NCBI GenBank assembly: GCA_944319935.1 | Contig: CALUFM010000028.1 | Location: 19,116 to 83,115 of the forward strand | Origin: an uncultured Prevotella sp. | GTDB taxonomy: Bacteria; Bacteroidota; Bacteroidia; Bacteroidales; Bacteroidaceae | Length of the DNA: 64,000 nt | Direction of reading: 5' to 3' | The notes under the pieces: model-generated | What the model was told of the DNA's origin: nothing | Seen by the model: the letters and a program-made list of their open reading frames with translations, nothing else | Database searches by the model: none | Shown: in pieces, positions 10,989-20,774 of the stretch | Layout of the letters: every line of letters starts with the position of its first letter | Numbering within the stretch: position 1 is the stretch's first letter | Program-made: the position numbers and the translations under genes

Positions 10989-11285
10989 ATGACTGAAAAG
11001 AAAGAAACCGTAAAGAAGACCGCAACATCTAAGGCTGCGGCTGAGAAGAAAGCAGCACCAAGGAGATGTACTGCAAAGAAAGTTGTTTTTGACATCAATG
11101 CAGAAAGTGTGGGCTTTAAAGCCGGTGATGTTTATCAGGCTCTTGCCACTGCGGGCAAGTCACTCAGTGTAGCAGAAATAGCCAAGACCGCTAAAATCAG
11201 CGAGGAAGAAACTCTGCTGGGTATGGGCTGGCTCTTCAAGGAGGGCAAGATTAAGGCTGAGGAAAACATGATAACATTGGCTTAA
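10989..11285 (+). CDS. Small winged-helix protein with histone-H1-like basic tail (DUF2582-like)
   Basis: The 98-residue protein has two parts. Residues 1-33 are a low-complexity Lys/Ala/Thr tail (KKETVKKTATSKAAAEKKAA, then PRRCTAKKVV). Residues about 36-98 look like a compact winged helix: GFKAGDVYQALATAGKSLSV, EIAKTAKISEEETLLGMGWL, then a wing, KEGKIKAEENMITLA. The second part resembles the DUF2582/winged-helix family of Bacteroidetes. A basic tail joined to a winged helix suggests non-specific or structural DNA binding, which is inference. I start at the ATG (10989) rather than the TTG two codons earlier. A terminator follows directly. Confidence 0.8.
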   Translation: MTEKKETVKKTATSKAAAEKKAAPRRCTAKKVVFDINAESVGFKAGDVYQALATAGKSLSVAEIAKTAKISEEETLLGMGWLFKEGKIKAEENMITLA

Positions 11286-11302
11286 TAGGCCAAAACGATA
11301 TG

Positions 11303-11342
11303 CAAGAAGGGCTGGAAGTAAAACCTTACCGGTCCTTCTTTA
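11303..11342 (+). terminator. Terminator after the winged-helix gene
   Basis: A 12-bp stem (AAGAAGGGCTGG pairing with CCGGTCCTTCTT, two G-U pairs) is followed by TTATT. It lies 18 bp past the stop codon. Confidence 0.7.
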
Positions 11343-11352
11343 TTCTAATTCT

Positions 11353-11682
11353 ATGAACTACGACCGTGAAATACTTTTCATTCTTAATGAGGCTGGCCCC
11401 AAAGGTCTGAGCATACGGAAAATAACCATGCACGTATTCAATAAATGCAATGGTTTGTTTGATGTGATATCATTGGAGGATGTTCATCGCTATGTCGCTT
11501 CTTACTTGATTAAAAACAGCAAGGCTGCTGATTCTGTCATAGAACGGACTGGTGTCCGTGGGGTGTACCGCTTAAACCTTGAAAATACGTCGAATCAACT
11601 GCAATTCGATTTTAAAGATGATGTTATAGGCGAGAAAAATTGCGTTAAGGCGGAAGATGACATGTCTTTGTCTCTGTTTTGA
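11353..11682 (+). CDS. Small protein with a predicted winged-helix/HARE-HTH-like fold
   Basis: The gene encodes 109 residues. I do not recognise a named family with certainty. The pattern ILNEAGPKGLSIRKITMHVF, a helix around SLEDVHRYVASYLIKN and a closing strand GVRGVYRLN resembles a winged helix of the HARE-HTH kind. The last 35 residues are acidic and probably disordered (FDFKDDVIGE, KAEDDMSLSLF). It sits between the terminator of the preceding winged-helix gene and xylB, 78 bp upstream of the xylB ATG. A role in controlling the xyl genes is possible by position only. There is no clear promoter of its own. Confidence 0.6.
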   Translation: MNYDREILFILNEAGPKGLSIRKITMHVFNKCNGLFDVISLEDVHRYVASYLIKNSKAADSVIERTGVRGVYRLNLENTSNQLQFDFKDDVIGEKNCVKAEDDMSLSLF

Positions 11683-11760
11683 TATTTTTTTGAAAGGCCG
11701 ATGCTGGGTTTTGTAGCCTTATACGGCCTGCAAACGATTAAATCTATAAAACAAATTTTT

Positions 11761-13260
11761 ATGTCTGGAAGATATTTATTGGGTTTTGATGTCGGAAGTT
11801 CATCAGTCAAAGCGTCTTTGGTTGATGTTGACAGCGGTGCATGTGTGGCATCGGCTTTTTACCCGGAAAAGGAAGCTCCAATAACGGCGGTTAAGGCGGG
11901 ATGGGCTGAACAAGACCCTGAGATGTGGTGGAAGAACGCCAAATTGAGCCTGAAAAAGGTCATGGCTGATGCATCTGTGACAGGGGAAGACATTAAGGCT
12001 ATAGGCATCTCGTACCAGATGCACGGTTTGGTTTGTGTTGATAAAAATTTGGAAGTGCTGCGCCCGTCAATAATTTGGTGCGATTCAAGGGCTGTGCCTT
12101 ACGGAGAAAAGGCTTTTGGTGATTTGGGCGCAGATAAGTGTTTAAGTCATCTGCTTAATTCGCCGGGTAATTTTACGGCGGCAAAGTTGGCATGGGTAAA
12201 AGACAATGAGCCTGACTTGTTCAACAATATATATAAAATAATGCTTCCCGGCGACTATCTGGCCATGCGCCTTAGCGGTGTGGTGAATACAACGATAAGC
12301 GGCTTGAGTGAAGGCATGTTTTGGGATTTCAAGAATAAGGAGACGGCGGGCTTTTTGCTTGACTACTTCGGTTTTGACAGCGACATCATAGCTGATATTG
12401 TTCCAACATTCAGCGTGCAAAGTGAGGTTTGTGCATCTGCAGCAAAAGAGTTGGGCTTGAAAGAAGGTATTCCTATTAGTTATCGTGCCGGTGACCAGCC
12501 AAATAATGCATTGAGCCTCAATGTTTTCAATCCAGGGGAAATAGCTTCGACTGCGGGTACTTCCGGCGTTGTGTATGGAGTGCTTGGAGATGTAAATTAC
12601 GATAAGCGCAGCCGTGTGAATACGTTTGCACATGTCAATTATACAAAAGAGATTAACCGTTTGGGAGTGCTTTTGTGCATAAACGGTACAGGAATATTAA
12701 ATGCCTGGGTGCGCAGGAATATAGCCCCGGACGGCATGTCGTATTCGGAAATGAACGACATGATGGCCTCTGTGCCTATCGGAAGTGACGGCGTGACGGT
12801 TATTCCGTTTGGCAATGGTGCGGAACGTGTGCTTGAAAACAAGGAAACAGGATGCTCTATAAACGGCTTGAATTTCAATAAACACGGTAAGGCGCACATT
12901 ATGCGTGCGGCGCAAGAGGGTATTGTGTTCAGTTTCTGTTATGGCATGGAGGTAATGCAACAGATGGGCATGGACATTAGGAAAATACATGCAGGTAGGG
13001 CAAATATGTTCCTTAGCGACGTTTTCCGTAAGACATTGGCTGGCGTAAGTGGTGCAACGATAGAGCTTTATGAAACCGATGGCAGTGTGGGGGCTGCCAA
13101 AGGAGCTGGCATGGGATGTGGTATTTACAAGAATCACGATGAGGCTTTTTCCACATTGAAAAAACTTTCCGTAATAGAACCTGATGAGGCGCAAAGGCCG
13201 GAATATCTGGAAGCATATTCTTTATGGAAAGAAAACTTGCAACGAATTGTCAGGAAATAA
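11761..13260 (+). CDS. xylB: Xylulokinase
   Basis: XylB phosphorylates D-xylulose with ATP to give xylulose-5-phosphate for the pentose phosphate pathway. The 499-residue protein is a two-domain FGGY kinase: the N-terminal phosphate loop LLGFDVGSSSVKASLVD (6-22), the substrate motif MHGL (87-90), the catalytic base Asp245 in YRAGDQPNNA, and a C-terminal ATP-binding domain with GTSGVVYG. The first frame-compatible start lies 60 bp earlier, but MSGRYLLGFDVG is the usual family N-terminus, so the ATG at 11761 is chosen. It is followed 56 bp later by xylA; kinase before isomerase on the same strand indicates a xylose operon. Confidence 0.94.
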   Translation: MSGRYLLGFDVGSSSVKASLVDVDSGACVASAFYPEKEAPITAVKAGWAEQDPEMWWKNAKLSLKKVMADASVTGEDIKAIGISYQMHGLVCVDKNLEVLRPSIIWCDSRAVPYGEKAFGDLGADKCLSHLLNSPGNFTAAKLAWVKDNEPDLFNNIYKIMLPGDYLAMRLSGVVNTTISGLSEGMFWDFKNKETAGFLLDYFGFDSDIIADIVPTFSVQSEVCASAAKELGLKEGIPISYRAGDQPNNALSLNVFNPGEIASTAGTSGVVYGVLGDVNYDKRSRVNTFAHVNYTKEINRLGVLLCINGTGILNAWVRRNIAPDGMSYSEMNDMMASVPIGSDGVTVIPFGNGAERVLENKETGCSINGLNFNKHGKAHIMRAAQEGIVFSFCYGMEVMQQMGMDIRKIHAGRANMFLSDVFRKTLAGVSGATIELYETDGSVGAAKGAGMGCGIYKNHDEAFSTLKKLSVIEPDEAQRPEYLEAYSLWKENLQRIVRK

Positions 13261-13316
13261 ACGCATAGATATAGAATTGGCTTAAAAAATATAACAACCT
13301 ACTAAAATCAGTTATT

Positions 13317-14633
13317 ATGGCAAAAGAGTATTTTCCGCAAATAGGAAAGATTAAGTATGAAGGTGTTAATAGCACCAACCCGTTAGCTTACCATTATTAT
13401 GACGCTGAAAAAGTGATAATGGGTAAGAAGATGAAAGATTGGTTGAAGTTTGCTATGGCTTGGTGGCATACACTCGGTCCTGCAAGCAGTGACCAATTTG
13501 GAGGTGGAACCCGTGTATATCCTTGGGATGTCAAGGCGGATGCGGTAGAGCGCGCGAAAGACAAGATGGACGCGGGTTTTGAGATTATGGAAAAACTCGG
13601 TATCGAGTATTTTTGTTTTCATGACGTAGACCTTGTAGATGAAGGTGATACCATAGAAGAATACGAGGCACGCATGAATGCTATTACTGACTATGCCTTG
13701 GAGAAAATGAAAGGCACGAATATCAAGAACCTTTGGGGAACAGCCAATGTTTTCGGACACAAGCGTTACATGAACGGTGCTGCAACCAATCCGGATTTTG
13801 ATGTTGTGGCTCGTGCCGCTGTCCAAATCAAGAACGCAATAGATGCGACGATTAAACTTGGTGGAACAAATTATGTGTTCTGGGGTGGTCGTGAAGGTTA
13901 TATGAGTTTGCTGAATACTCAGATGCAACGTGAGAAAGACCATTTGGCAAATATGTTGAAGGCCGCACGCGATTATGCGCGTGCGAAAGGTTTTAAAGGC
14001 ACGTTCCTTATAGAGCCTAAGCCAATGGAGCCGACAAAGCATCAGTATGATGTTGATACGGAGACTGTTATTGGTTTCTTGCGCGCACATGGTTTGGATA
14101 AAGATTTCAAGGTGAACATAGAGGTTAACCATGCGACTCTTGCAGGTCATACGTTTGACCATGAATTAGCTGTAGCTGTAGACAATGGTATGCTTGGCAG
14201 CATAGACGCAAACCGTGGTGATTATCAGAACGGTTGGGATACAGACCAGTTCCCAATAGACAACTGGGAACTTACGCAGGCTATGATGCATATTATACGC
14301 AATGGCGGTTTGGGCAATGGCGGTTCAAACTTTGACGCTAAGATACGTCGCAATTCAACCGATTTGGAGGACCTTTTCATTGCGCACATAAGTGGTATGG
14401 ATGCAATGGCGCGCGCATTGGAAAATGCGGCAAACATTATTGAAAACTCTCCTCTTTGCCAGATGGTAAAAGACCGTTATGCGTCATTTGATTCGGGTAA
14501 GGGAAAGGATTTTGAAGAAGGGAAACTTTCGTTGGAAGATATTGTTGCTTATGCCAAGGAAAAAGGTGAACCCAAACAAACTTCAGGTAAGCAAGAACTG
14601 TATGAAACAATCGTAAGTTGGTATTGTAAATAA
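13317..14633 (+). CDS. xylA: Xylose isomerase
   Basis: XylA interconverts D-xylose and D-xylulose and needs two divalent metal ions. At 438 residues it is a class II (long) enzyme. Visible active-site residues are His102 in [11 protein letters not shown] with Asp105, Glu233 and Lys235 in [13 protein letters not shown], and Glu269/His272 in [12 protein letters not shown]. It forms a unit with xylB and ends at a textbook terminator 31 bp downstream. No xylose transporter or regulator lies next to it, so uptake must be encoded elsewhere. Confidence 0.97.
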   Translation: MAKEYFPQIGKIKYEGVNSTNPLAYHYYDAEKVIMGKKMKDWLKFAMAWWHTLGPASSDQFGGGTRVYPWDVKADAVERAKDKMDAGFEIMEKLGIEYFCFHDVDLVDEGDTIEEYEARMNAITDYALEKMKGTNIKNLWGTANVFGHKRYMNGAATNPDFDVVARAAVQIKNAIDATIKLGGTNYVFWGGREGYMSLLNTQMQREKDHLANMLKAARDYARAKGFKGTFLIEPKPMEPTKHQYDVDTETVIGFLRAHGLDKDFKVNIEVNHATLAGHTFDHELAVAVDNGMLGSIDANRGDYQNGWDTDQFPIDNWELTQAMMHIIRNGGLGNGGSNFDAKIRRNSTDLEDLFIAHISGMDAMARALENAANIIENSPLCQMVKDRYASFDSGKGKDFEEGKLSLEDIVAYAKEKGEPKQTSGKQELYETIVSWYCK

Positions 14634-14664
14634 TGTGTACGGCTTGTTTGCCGGTGATTTTAAC

Positions 14665-14692
14665 AAAAGGCGGAATTTTTATTCCGCCTTTT
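14665..14692 (+). terminator. Terminator after xylA
   Basis: A perfect 12-bp stem (14665-14676 with 14681-14692), a TTTT loop and a following T-rich run form a strong intrinsic terminator that separates xylA from manC. Confidence 0.9.
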
Positions 14693-14726
14693 TTGTATTT
14701 TCCCTATGCGGTATCCTTTTTTTTTG

Positions 14727-14734
14727 TACCTTTG
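14727..14734 (+). promoter_or_regulatory. Bacteroidetes -7 element for manC-gmd-fcl
   Basis: TACCTTTG fits TAnnTTTG. It lies 27 bp before the manC ATG and rules out the in-frame start at 14633 as a translation start on this transcript. Confidence 0.65.
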
Positions 14735-14761
14735 CCTTTGTATTTTGATTATTTTTATGTT

Positions 14762-15832
14762 ATGGCATATTCAAACAATCATTTAGTCATAATGGCCGGT
14801 GGAGTGGGAAGCCGTTTCTGGCCAATGAGTACGGCAGAGAAGCCAAAACAATTCATAGACGTGCTGGGTACAGGACGTTCCTTATTACAGCTTACGTTTG
14901 ATAGGTTTCAAGGAGTTTGCAATCCGGAAAATGTATGGGTTGTTACAGGTTTGAAATATAAAGATTTGGTGAAAGAGCAATTGCCGGAGATACCTGAAAG
15001 CAACATCCTTTGTGAGCCTTGCAGGCGTAATACAGCACCTTGTATTGCATACGTTAGCTGGAAGATAAAGGCTAAGGACAGGAACGCAAATATTGTAGTT
15101 TCCCCAAGTGACCATATCGTTATGAATGTAAACGAGTTCCGTCGTGTGGTTACACAGTGCTTAAAGTTTACGGGTGAAACTGACGCGATAATAACCTTAG
15201 GCATGACACCGACACGGCCAGAAACAGGTTATGGATACATTCAGGCCGATTTGTCTTTAAGTTCTCCGCGCAATAAAGAGATATTCAGGGTTGATTCTTT
15301 CCGTGAGAAGCCAGATTTGGAAACAGCTCAAAGGTATATAAAGAATAAAAGCTATTTCTGGAATGCGGGTATTTTTATGTGGAGCGTGAATACCATCGTT
15401 AATGCTTTTAGGATATACCAACCGGCATTGAGCAAGGTCTTTGAAGATTTGTTGCCTGTTTATGGGACTTCACAAGAACAGGAAGAAATAAACAAGCATT
15501 TTCCTGAATGCGAAAACATTTCAGTTGATTATGCCATAATGGAGAAGGCTGAAGAGATTTTTGTTTGTCCCGCTGATTTTGGCTGGAGTGACTTGGGTAC
15601 TTGGGGCTCATTGTTGGTGCAAACAAAAAAAGACCTTTATGGAAATGGTGTGATAGGTGACAATGTGTCGCTTTATGACACTCATAATTGCATAGTTCAT
15701 GCATTGGATAAGAAAAAAGTAGTGATACAGGGATTGGATGGTTTCATCGTGGCTGACAAAGATGACAAATTGTTGATTTGTAAATTGTCAGAAGAACAGC
15801 GGATAAAGCAATTCTCCGATAGTGAAAAATAA
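14762..15832 (+). CDS. manC: Mannose-1-phosphate guanylyltransferase
   Basis: This enzyme makes GDP-mannose from GTP and mannose-1-phosphate. The 356-residue protein carries the nucleotidyltransferase signature AGGVGSRFWP (12-21) followed by STAEKPKQF, and the sugar-phosphate pocket around EKPDLETAQRYI and YFWNAGIFMW. It has no C-terminal phosphomannose isomerase domain, so it is the single-function type. The start at 14762 is chosen because the open frame upstream crosses the xylA terminator and the promoter. It leads the manC-gmd-fcl unit, with 32 bp before gmd. Confidence 0.94.
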   Translation: MAYSNNHLVIMAGGVGSRFWPMSTAEKPKQFIDVLGTGRSLLQLTFDRFQGVCNPENVWVVTGLKYKDLVKEQLPEIPESNILCEPCRRNTAPCIAYVSWKIKAKDRNANIVVSPSDHIVMNVNEFRRVVTQCLKFTGETDAIITLGMTPTRPETGYGYIQADLSLSSPRNKEIFRVDSFREKPDLETAQRYIKNKSYFWNAGIFMWSVNTIVNAFRIYQPALSKVFEDLLPVYGTSQEQEEINKHFPECENISVDYAIMEKAEEIFVCPADFGWSDLGTWGSLLVQTKKDLYGNGVIGDNVSLYDTHNCIVHALDKKKVVIQGLDGFIVADKDDKLLICKLSEEQRIKQFSDSEK

Positions 15833-15864
15833 GAACCAACATATAAAAACATATAAATAAAGAA

Positions 15865-16950
15865 ATGAAAAAAAACGTTGCATTAATTACGGGAATAACA
15901 GGCCAGGACGGGTCTTACTTGGCCGAGTTCCTTATTGAGAAAGGTTATGATGTTCATGGTTTGTTGCGTCGTTCTTCATCATTTAATACTGGAAGAATAG
16001 AACATCTGTATTTGGACGAATGGGTGCGTGATATGAAAAAGTCGCGCCTTGTCAATTTGCATTGGGCTGATATGACTGATTCGTCTTCATTGATTAGGAT
16101 TATCGGGGAAATACGTCCTACCGAGATTTATAATCTTGCGGCTCAGAGCCATGTTAAGGTATCATTTGATGTGCCAGAGTATACAGCCGAAACTGACGCT
16201 GTAGGTGTGTTGCGTCTCTTGGAAGCTGTCCGTATATGCGGATTGGACAAAACTTGTCGAATATACCAAGCGTCAACATCGGAACTTTACGGCAAGGTTC
16301 AGGAAGTTCCGCAAAGTGAAACAACGCCGTTTTACCCACGTTCCCCTTATTCGGTAGCCAAGCTTTACGGTTTTTGGATTATGAAGAACTATCGTGAAAG
16401 TTATGACATGTACTGTTGTAACGGCATCTTGTTCAATCACGAAAGCGAACGCAGGGGAGAGAACTTTGTAACACGTAAAATCACGCTTGCCGCTTGCCGC
16501 ATAGCCCAAGGATTCCAGGACAAGCTTTATTTGGGGAACCTTGACGCACGACGCGATTGGGGGTATGCCCGTGATTATGTCGAATGCATGTGGATGATAC
16601 TGCAACAGCCTGAACCAGATGATTTTGTTATTGCCACAGGCGAGATGCATACGGTACGTGAATTTTGCACATTGGCATTCAAGGAGGTTGGTATAGAGCT
16701 GAGATGGGAAGGCGAAGGTGTTGATGAAAAAGGTATCGACGTGAATACCGGAAAGGTTTTGGTTGAAGTGGACCCGAAATATTTCCGCCCATGTGAGGTT
16801 GACCAACTTCTTGGAAATCCAGCTAAAGCAAAGAAAATACTTGGATGGAATCCGAGAAAGACGTCTTTTGAAGAATTGGTTAGAATAATGGTTAAGCATG
16901 ATATGAAGTTTGTCAAGAAACTTTACATCAAGGCTCAAATGGCAGAATAA
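15865..16950 (+). CDS. gmd: GDP-mannose 4,6-dehydratase
   Basis: Gmd converts GDP-mannose to GDP-4-keto-6-deoxymannose, the first step towards GDP-L-fucose. The 361-residue short-chain dehydrogenase has an N-terminal NADP-binding loop ([14 protein letters not shown], 8-21), [13 protein letters not shown] just after it, the motif STSELYG (137-143), and the catalytic pair Tyr162/Lys166 in [26 protein letters not shown] is a family hallmark. It is separated from fcl by 2 bp, which indicates tight coupling of the two steps. Confidence 0.97.
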   Translation: MKKNVALITGITGQDGSYLAEFLIEKGYDVHGLLRRSSSFNTGRIEHLYLDEWVRDMKKSRLVNLHWADMTDSSSLIRIIGEIRPTEIYNLAAQSHVKVSFDVPEYTAETDAVGVLRLLEAVRICGLDKTCRIYQASTSELYGKVQEVPQSETTPFYPRSPYSVAKLYGFWIMKNYRESYDMYCCNGILFNHESERRGENFVTRKITLAACRIAQGFQDKLYLGNLDARRDWGYARDYVECMWMILQQPEPDDFVIATGEMHTVREFCTLAFKEVGIELRWEGEGVDEKGIDVNTGKVLVEVDPKYFRPCEVDQLLGNPAKAKKILGWNPRKTSFEELVRIMVKHDMKFVKKLYIKAQMAE

Positions 16951-16952
16951 TA

Positions 16953-18053
16953 ATGTTTGACAAAAATCTAAAGATATATGTAGCCGGGCATAATGGTCTT
17001 GTTGGTTCGGCTATATGGAATAATCTGAAATCGCGTGGTTATTACAACCTTGTTGGTCGTAGCCACAAGGATTTAGACTTGCTCGACCCTGTTGCCGTTA
17101 AGGCTTTTTTTGATGAAGAACAGCCTGACGCTGTTGTCCTTGCGGCTGCGCATGTCGGTGGAATAATGGCAAATCTTCATTATCGTGCAGATTTTATTTA
17201 CCAGAATCTGCAGATACAACAAAATGTCATAGGCGAGAGCTTTCGACATGGCGTAAAGAAATTGTTGTTCTTGGGGAGTACATGCATTTATCCACGCATG
17301 GCTCCGCAGCCTATGCGTGAAGACGCGTTGCTGACATCCGAGCTTGAATATACAAATGAGCCGTATGCCATAGCGAAGATAGCAGGATTGAAGATGTGTG
17401 AAAGTTTCAGCCTTCAATATGGATGCAATTATATTGCGGTTATGCCGACCAATCTTTACGGGCCTAATGACAATTTCCATCTGGAGAACAGCCACGTTTT
17501 GCCTGCCATGATACGCAAAGTGCATTTGGCCAAGTGCTTGAATGAAGGATTGTGGGATGAGGTCAGGAAAGACCTTGATTTGCGTCCGGTGGAAGGTGTC
17601 AGCGGCAAGAGTTCAGAAGAGGAAATTACATCCAAGCTTGCGAAATTCGGAATCTCGTCTTCGGCTGTTACGTTGTGGGGTACGGGTAGTCCGATGCGTG
17701 AATTCTTGTGGAGCGAAGACATGGCTGATGCAAGTGTGCATGTATTGCTGAATGTTGATTTCAAGGATACTTATGATTGTGGTGACAAAGAGATAAGGAA
17801 CTGTCATATAAATATAGGGACAGGTAAAGAACTATCCATACGCGAGCTTGCGGGAAAGGTGATAAAGGAAGTAGGCTTTAAAGGTGAGCTTAGATGGGAT
17901 TCTTCAAAACCAGACGGCACGCCACGCAAACTGACAGACGTGTCAAAACTACATGGACTTGGCTGGCATCATAAGGTTGAGATTGACGAAGGCGTCCATC
18001 GGCTTTATGAATGGTATAAGCAAGGGATATGCATAAACCACAAGACTGAATAA
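16953..18053 (+). CDS. fcl: GDP-L-fucose synthase
   Basis: Fcl (WcaG) epimerises and reduces the keto intermediate from Gmd to GDP-L-fucose, using NADPH. The 366-residue protein has the Rossmann loop VAGHNGLVGSA (10-20), Ser109 in FLGSTCIYP and the catalytic pair Tyr138/Lys142 in PYAIAKIAG. It is about 45 residues longer than the E. coli enzyme; the extra stretch (about residues 196-230, EGVSGKSSEEEITSKLAKFG) sits before LWGTGSPMREFLW. The product would feed fucosylated capsule or surface glycoproteins, as known in Bacteroidales. A terminator lies 28 bp after the stop. Confidence 0.96.
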   Translation: MFDKNLKIYVAGHNGLVGSAIWNNLKSRGYYNLVGRSHKDLDLLDPVAVKAFFDEEQPDAVVLAAAHVGGIMANLHYRADFIYQNLQIQQNVIGESFRHGVKKLLFLGSTCIYPRMAPQPMREDALLTSELEYTNEPYAIAKIAGLKMCESFSLQYGCNYIAVMPTNLYGPNDNFHLENSHVLPAMIRKVHLAKCLNEGLWDEVRKDLDLRPVEGVSGKSSEEEITSKLAKFGISSSAVTLWGTGSPMREFLWSEDMADASVHVLLNVDFKDTYDCGDKEIRNCHINIGTGKELSIRELAGKVIKEVGFKGELRWDSSKPDGTPRKLTDVSKLHGLGWHHKVEIDEGVHRLYEWYKQGICINHKTE

Positions 18054-18080
18054 GCGAATATTTATCATTTCTGACATATT

Positions 18081-18120
18081 TGCGCCTCAAGGGAATTCGG
18101 CTCCTTTGGGGCGCATTTTC
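18081..18120 (+). terminator. Terminator after fcl
   Basis: TGCGCCTCAAGG (18081-18092) pairs with CCTTTGGGGCGCA (18103-18115) with one mismatch and one bulge, followed by TTTTCATTATTT. Confidence 0.75.
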
Positions 18121-18485
18121 ATTATTTGCAGAATACAAATATGGTGAATTTTGATTGGCGGTCTTTTGGCGTGTGAAAAGCCATGTTGGGTAACGTGAAA
18201 GATAGTATATTGCAGGCAAGAATGCCGTCAATCGTTTTTATTGTGATATTTGCGGTGAACATAAAATCCATTTGTTCCTTGAATATAAACAGGTGGATTT
18301 CAGATTGGATTCCATGTTTGAGTGTAGAATTTACGGACATGTTTTATAAAAAACTGCGCTGTTTTGCAAACCATATATTTCAATTAAATCAGCAAGAAAC
18401 TCGCAGACTACTTTTTATATCCTTCAAAGGCTGATTTTTATATATTTTAATACAGGTTTCCATCCATGGTATGAAATATTTTTTG
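18121..18485. other. Gap between the fcl terminator and the gapA promoter
   Basis: About 365 bp of AT-rich sequence. An 83-codon frame on the plus strand (18183-18434) and a 72-codon frame opposite it show no recognisable domain and no promoter or ribosome-binding site. I see nothing else in it. Confidence 0.5.
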
Positions 18486-18493
18486 TACTTTTG
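18486..18493 (+). promoter_or_regulatory. Bacteroidetes -7 element for gapA
   Basis: TACTTTTG fits TAnnTTTG, giving a leader of about 120 nt before the gapA ATG. The leader contains a 5-bp hairpin CTGGA/TCCAG (18519-18534). Confidence 0.6.
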
Positions 18494-18616
18494 CGGTCGA
18501 AAAGAGGTAGGTGCCTGTCTGGAACGATGTCCAGTAAGTGCGCTGCACATGGGATGATTTGTTTTCAGGCGAATGTAGGTATTTATTTAAGGAATTATTT
18601 TAACCCTTTAAAATAA

Positions 18617-19654
<1,038 letters not shown>

Positions 19655-19680
19655 TAAGATAATTTTATTGACATATGGAA

Positions 19681-19715
19681 AAATAAACCGCCCGCATTTG
19701 CCAGGCGGTTTATTT
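19681..19715 (+). terminator. Terminator after gapA
   Basis: A perfect 12-bp stem (19681-19692 with 19704-19715) with an 11-nt loop and a T-run. The loop also carries the -33 box of the next promoter. Confidence 0.9.
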
Positions 19716-19728
19716 TTTTGTATATTTG
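19697..19728 (+). promoter_or_regulatory. Promoter of miaA, overlapping the gapA terminator
   Basis: TTTG (19697-19700), a 20-bp spacer and TATATTTG (19721-19728) match the consensus. The -33 box lies inside the terminator loop and the spacer contains its right arm. The leader to miaA is about 80 nt. Confidence 0.7.
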
Positions 19729-19815
19729 CTGCACGATTGTTGTCATTGTGGAATTGTCCATACATGTATAATGGTCTTTTATATGCACCCCACCGATGGA
19801 ATTAAATCATATTGA

Positions 19816-20757
19816 ATGCAAGAGATGATAACGATACTCGGACCTACAGCTTCAGGGAAAACATCTTTGGCGACTGCGTTTGCCGCCGAAGTTGGGGCTG
19901 AGATTATCAGCGCGGACAGCAGGCAAGTGTACCGGCGCATGGATATTGGGACAGGTAAAGATTTGGCTGACTATTGCGTTGGTGGGATAAATGTGCCTTA
20001 CCATTTAATAGACATTGCGGAACCGGGCACAAAGTATAATGTATTTGAATATCAAAAGGATTTTCTTTCCGCATATACAGATATCACCAACAGGGGTGTC
20101 TTGCCTGTAATGTGTGGAGGTACGGGGCTATATATAGAGGCTGTTTTAAAGGGATATTGTTTGCAGCCAGTTCCTGAAAACAAGGAGTTGCGGCAAAGTT
20201 TGGAAGGAAAGTCCTTGGCTGAGCTTACCGAAATCCTTGCCAACCTGAAGCGTGACAATGGTTCTGCCATGCACAACAAGACAGACGTTGATACTGCAAA
20301 GCGTGCCATACGCGCAATAGAGATTGAGGAATATTATAAGACACACGGGCCAAGTCGTGAGCTGAGCTTCCCGAAAATCAATTCTGTCATAATAGGCGTG
20401 GACATTGACCGGGAAGAAAGGAGGAGGAGAATAACCGACAGGTTGAAGCAAAGGCTTGACAACGGCATGGTTGATGAGGTGAGGACACTGTTGGCTGACG
20501 GTCTGTCTCCAGAAGCTCTCATCTATTACGGCCTTGAATACAAGTTTATTACTGAATATGTGATAGGGAAGACATCATACGAGGAGATGTTCCGCTCTTT
20601 GGAAATCGCAATCCACCAGTTCGCAAAACGTCAAATGACGTGGTTCAGGGGAATGGAGAGAAGAGGGTGCAAGATACATTGGATTGACGCAATGCTTCCC
20701 TTGCATGACAAGGTGGAACTTGTGAAAGGCATATATGCCAAGGAAACAAGAAAATAA
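19816..20757 (+). CDS. miaA: tRNA dimethylallyltransferase
   Basis: MiaA transfers a dimethylallyl group to adenosine 37 of tRNAs that read codons starting with U. The 313-residue protein has the P-loop GPTASGKT (9-16), the conserved DSRQVYRRMDIGTGK (34-48) and the tRNA-binding region with FAKRQMTWFRGM. The ATG at 19816 and an ATG three codons later are both possible starts. It is followed 17 bp later by the lipid kinase gene, so they probably share a transcript. Confidence 0.95.
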   Translation: MQEMITILGPTASGKTSLATAFAAEVGAEIISADSRQVYRRMDIGTGKDLADYCVGGINVPYHLIDIAEPGTKYNVFEYQKDFLSAYTDITNRGVLPVMCGGTGLYIEAVLKGYCLQPVPENKELRQSLEGKSLAELTEILANLKRDNGSAMHNKTDVDTAKRAIRAIEIEEYYKTHGPSRELSFPKINSVIIGVDIDREERRRRITDRLKQRLDNGMVDEVRTLLADGLSPEALIYYGLEYKFITEYVIGKTSYEEMFRSLEIAIHQFAKRQMTWFRGMERRGCKIHWIDAMLPLHDKVELVKGIYAKETRK

Positions 20758-20774
20758 GACGACTAATATAATGA

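Noticed and set aside
14633..14761. N-terminal extension of manC from the ATG at 14633
   Set aside because: The extension crosses the xylA terminator and the manC promoter, and its residues (hydrophobic, Phe-rich) do not belong to the nucleotidyltransferase family.
18183..18434. 83-codon ORF between fcl and gapA
   Set aside because: No domain, no promoter, and a similarly long frame on the other strand; too weak to call a gene.
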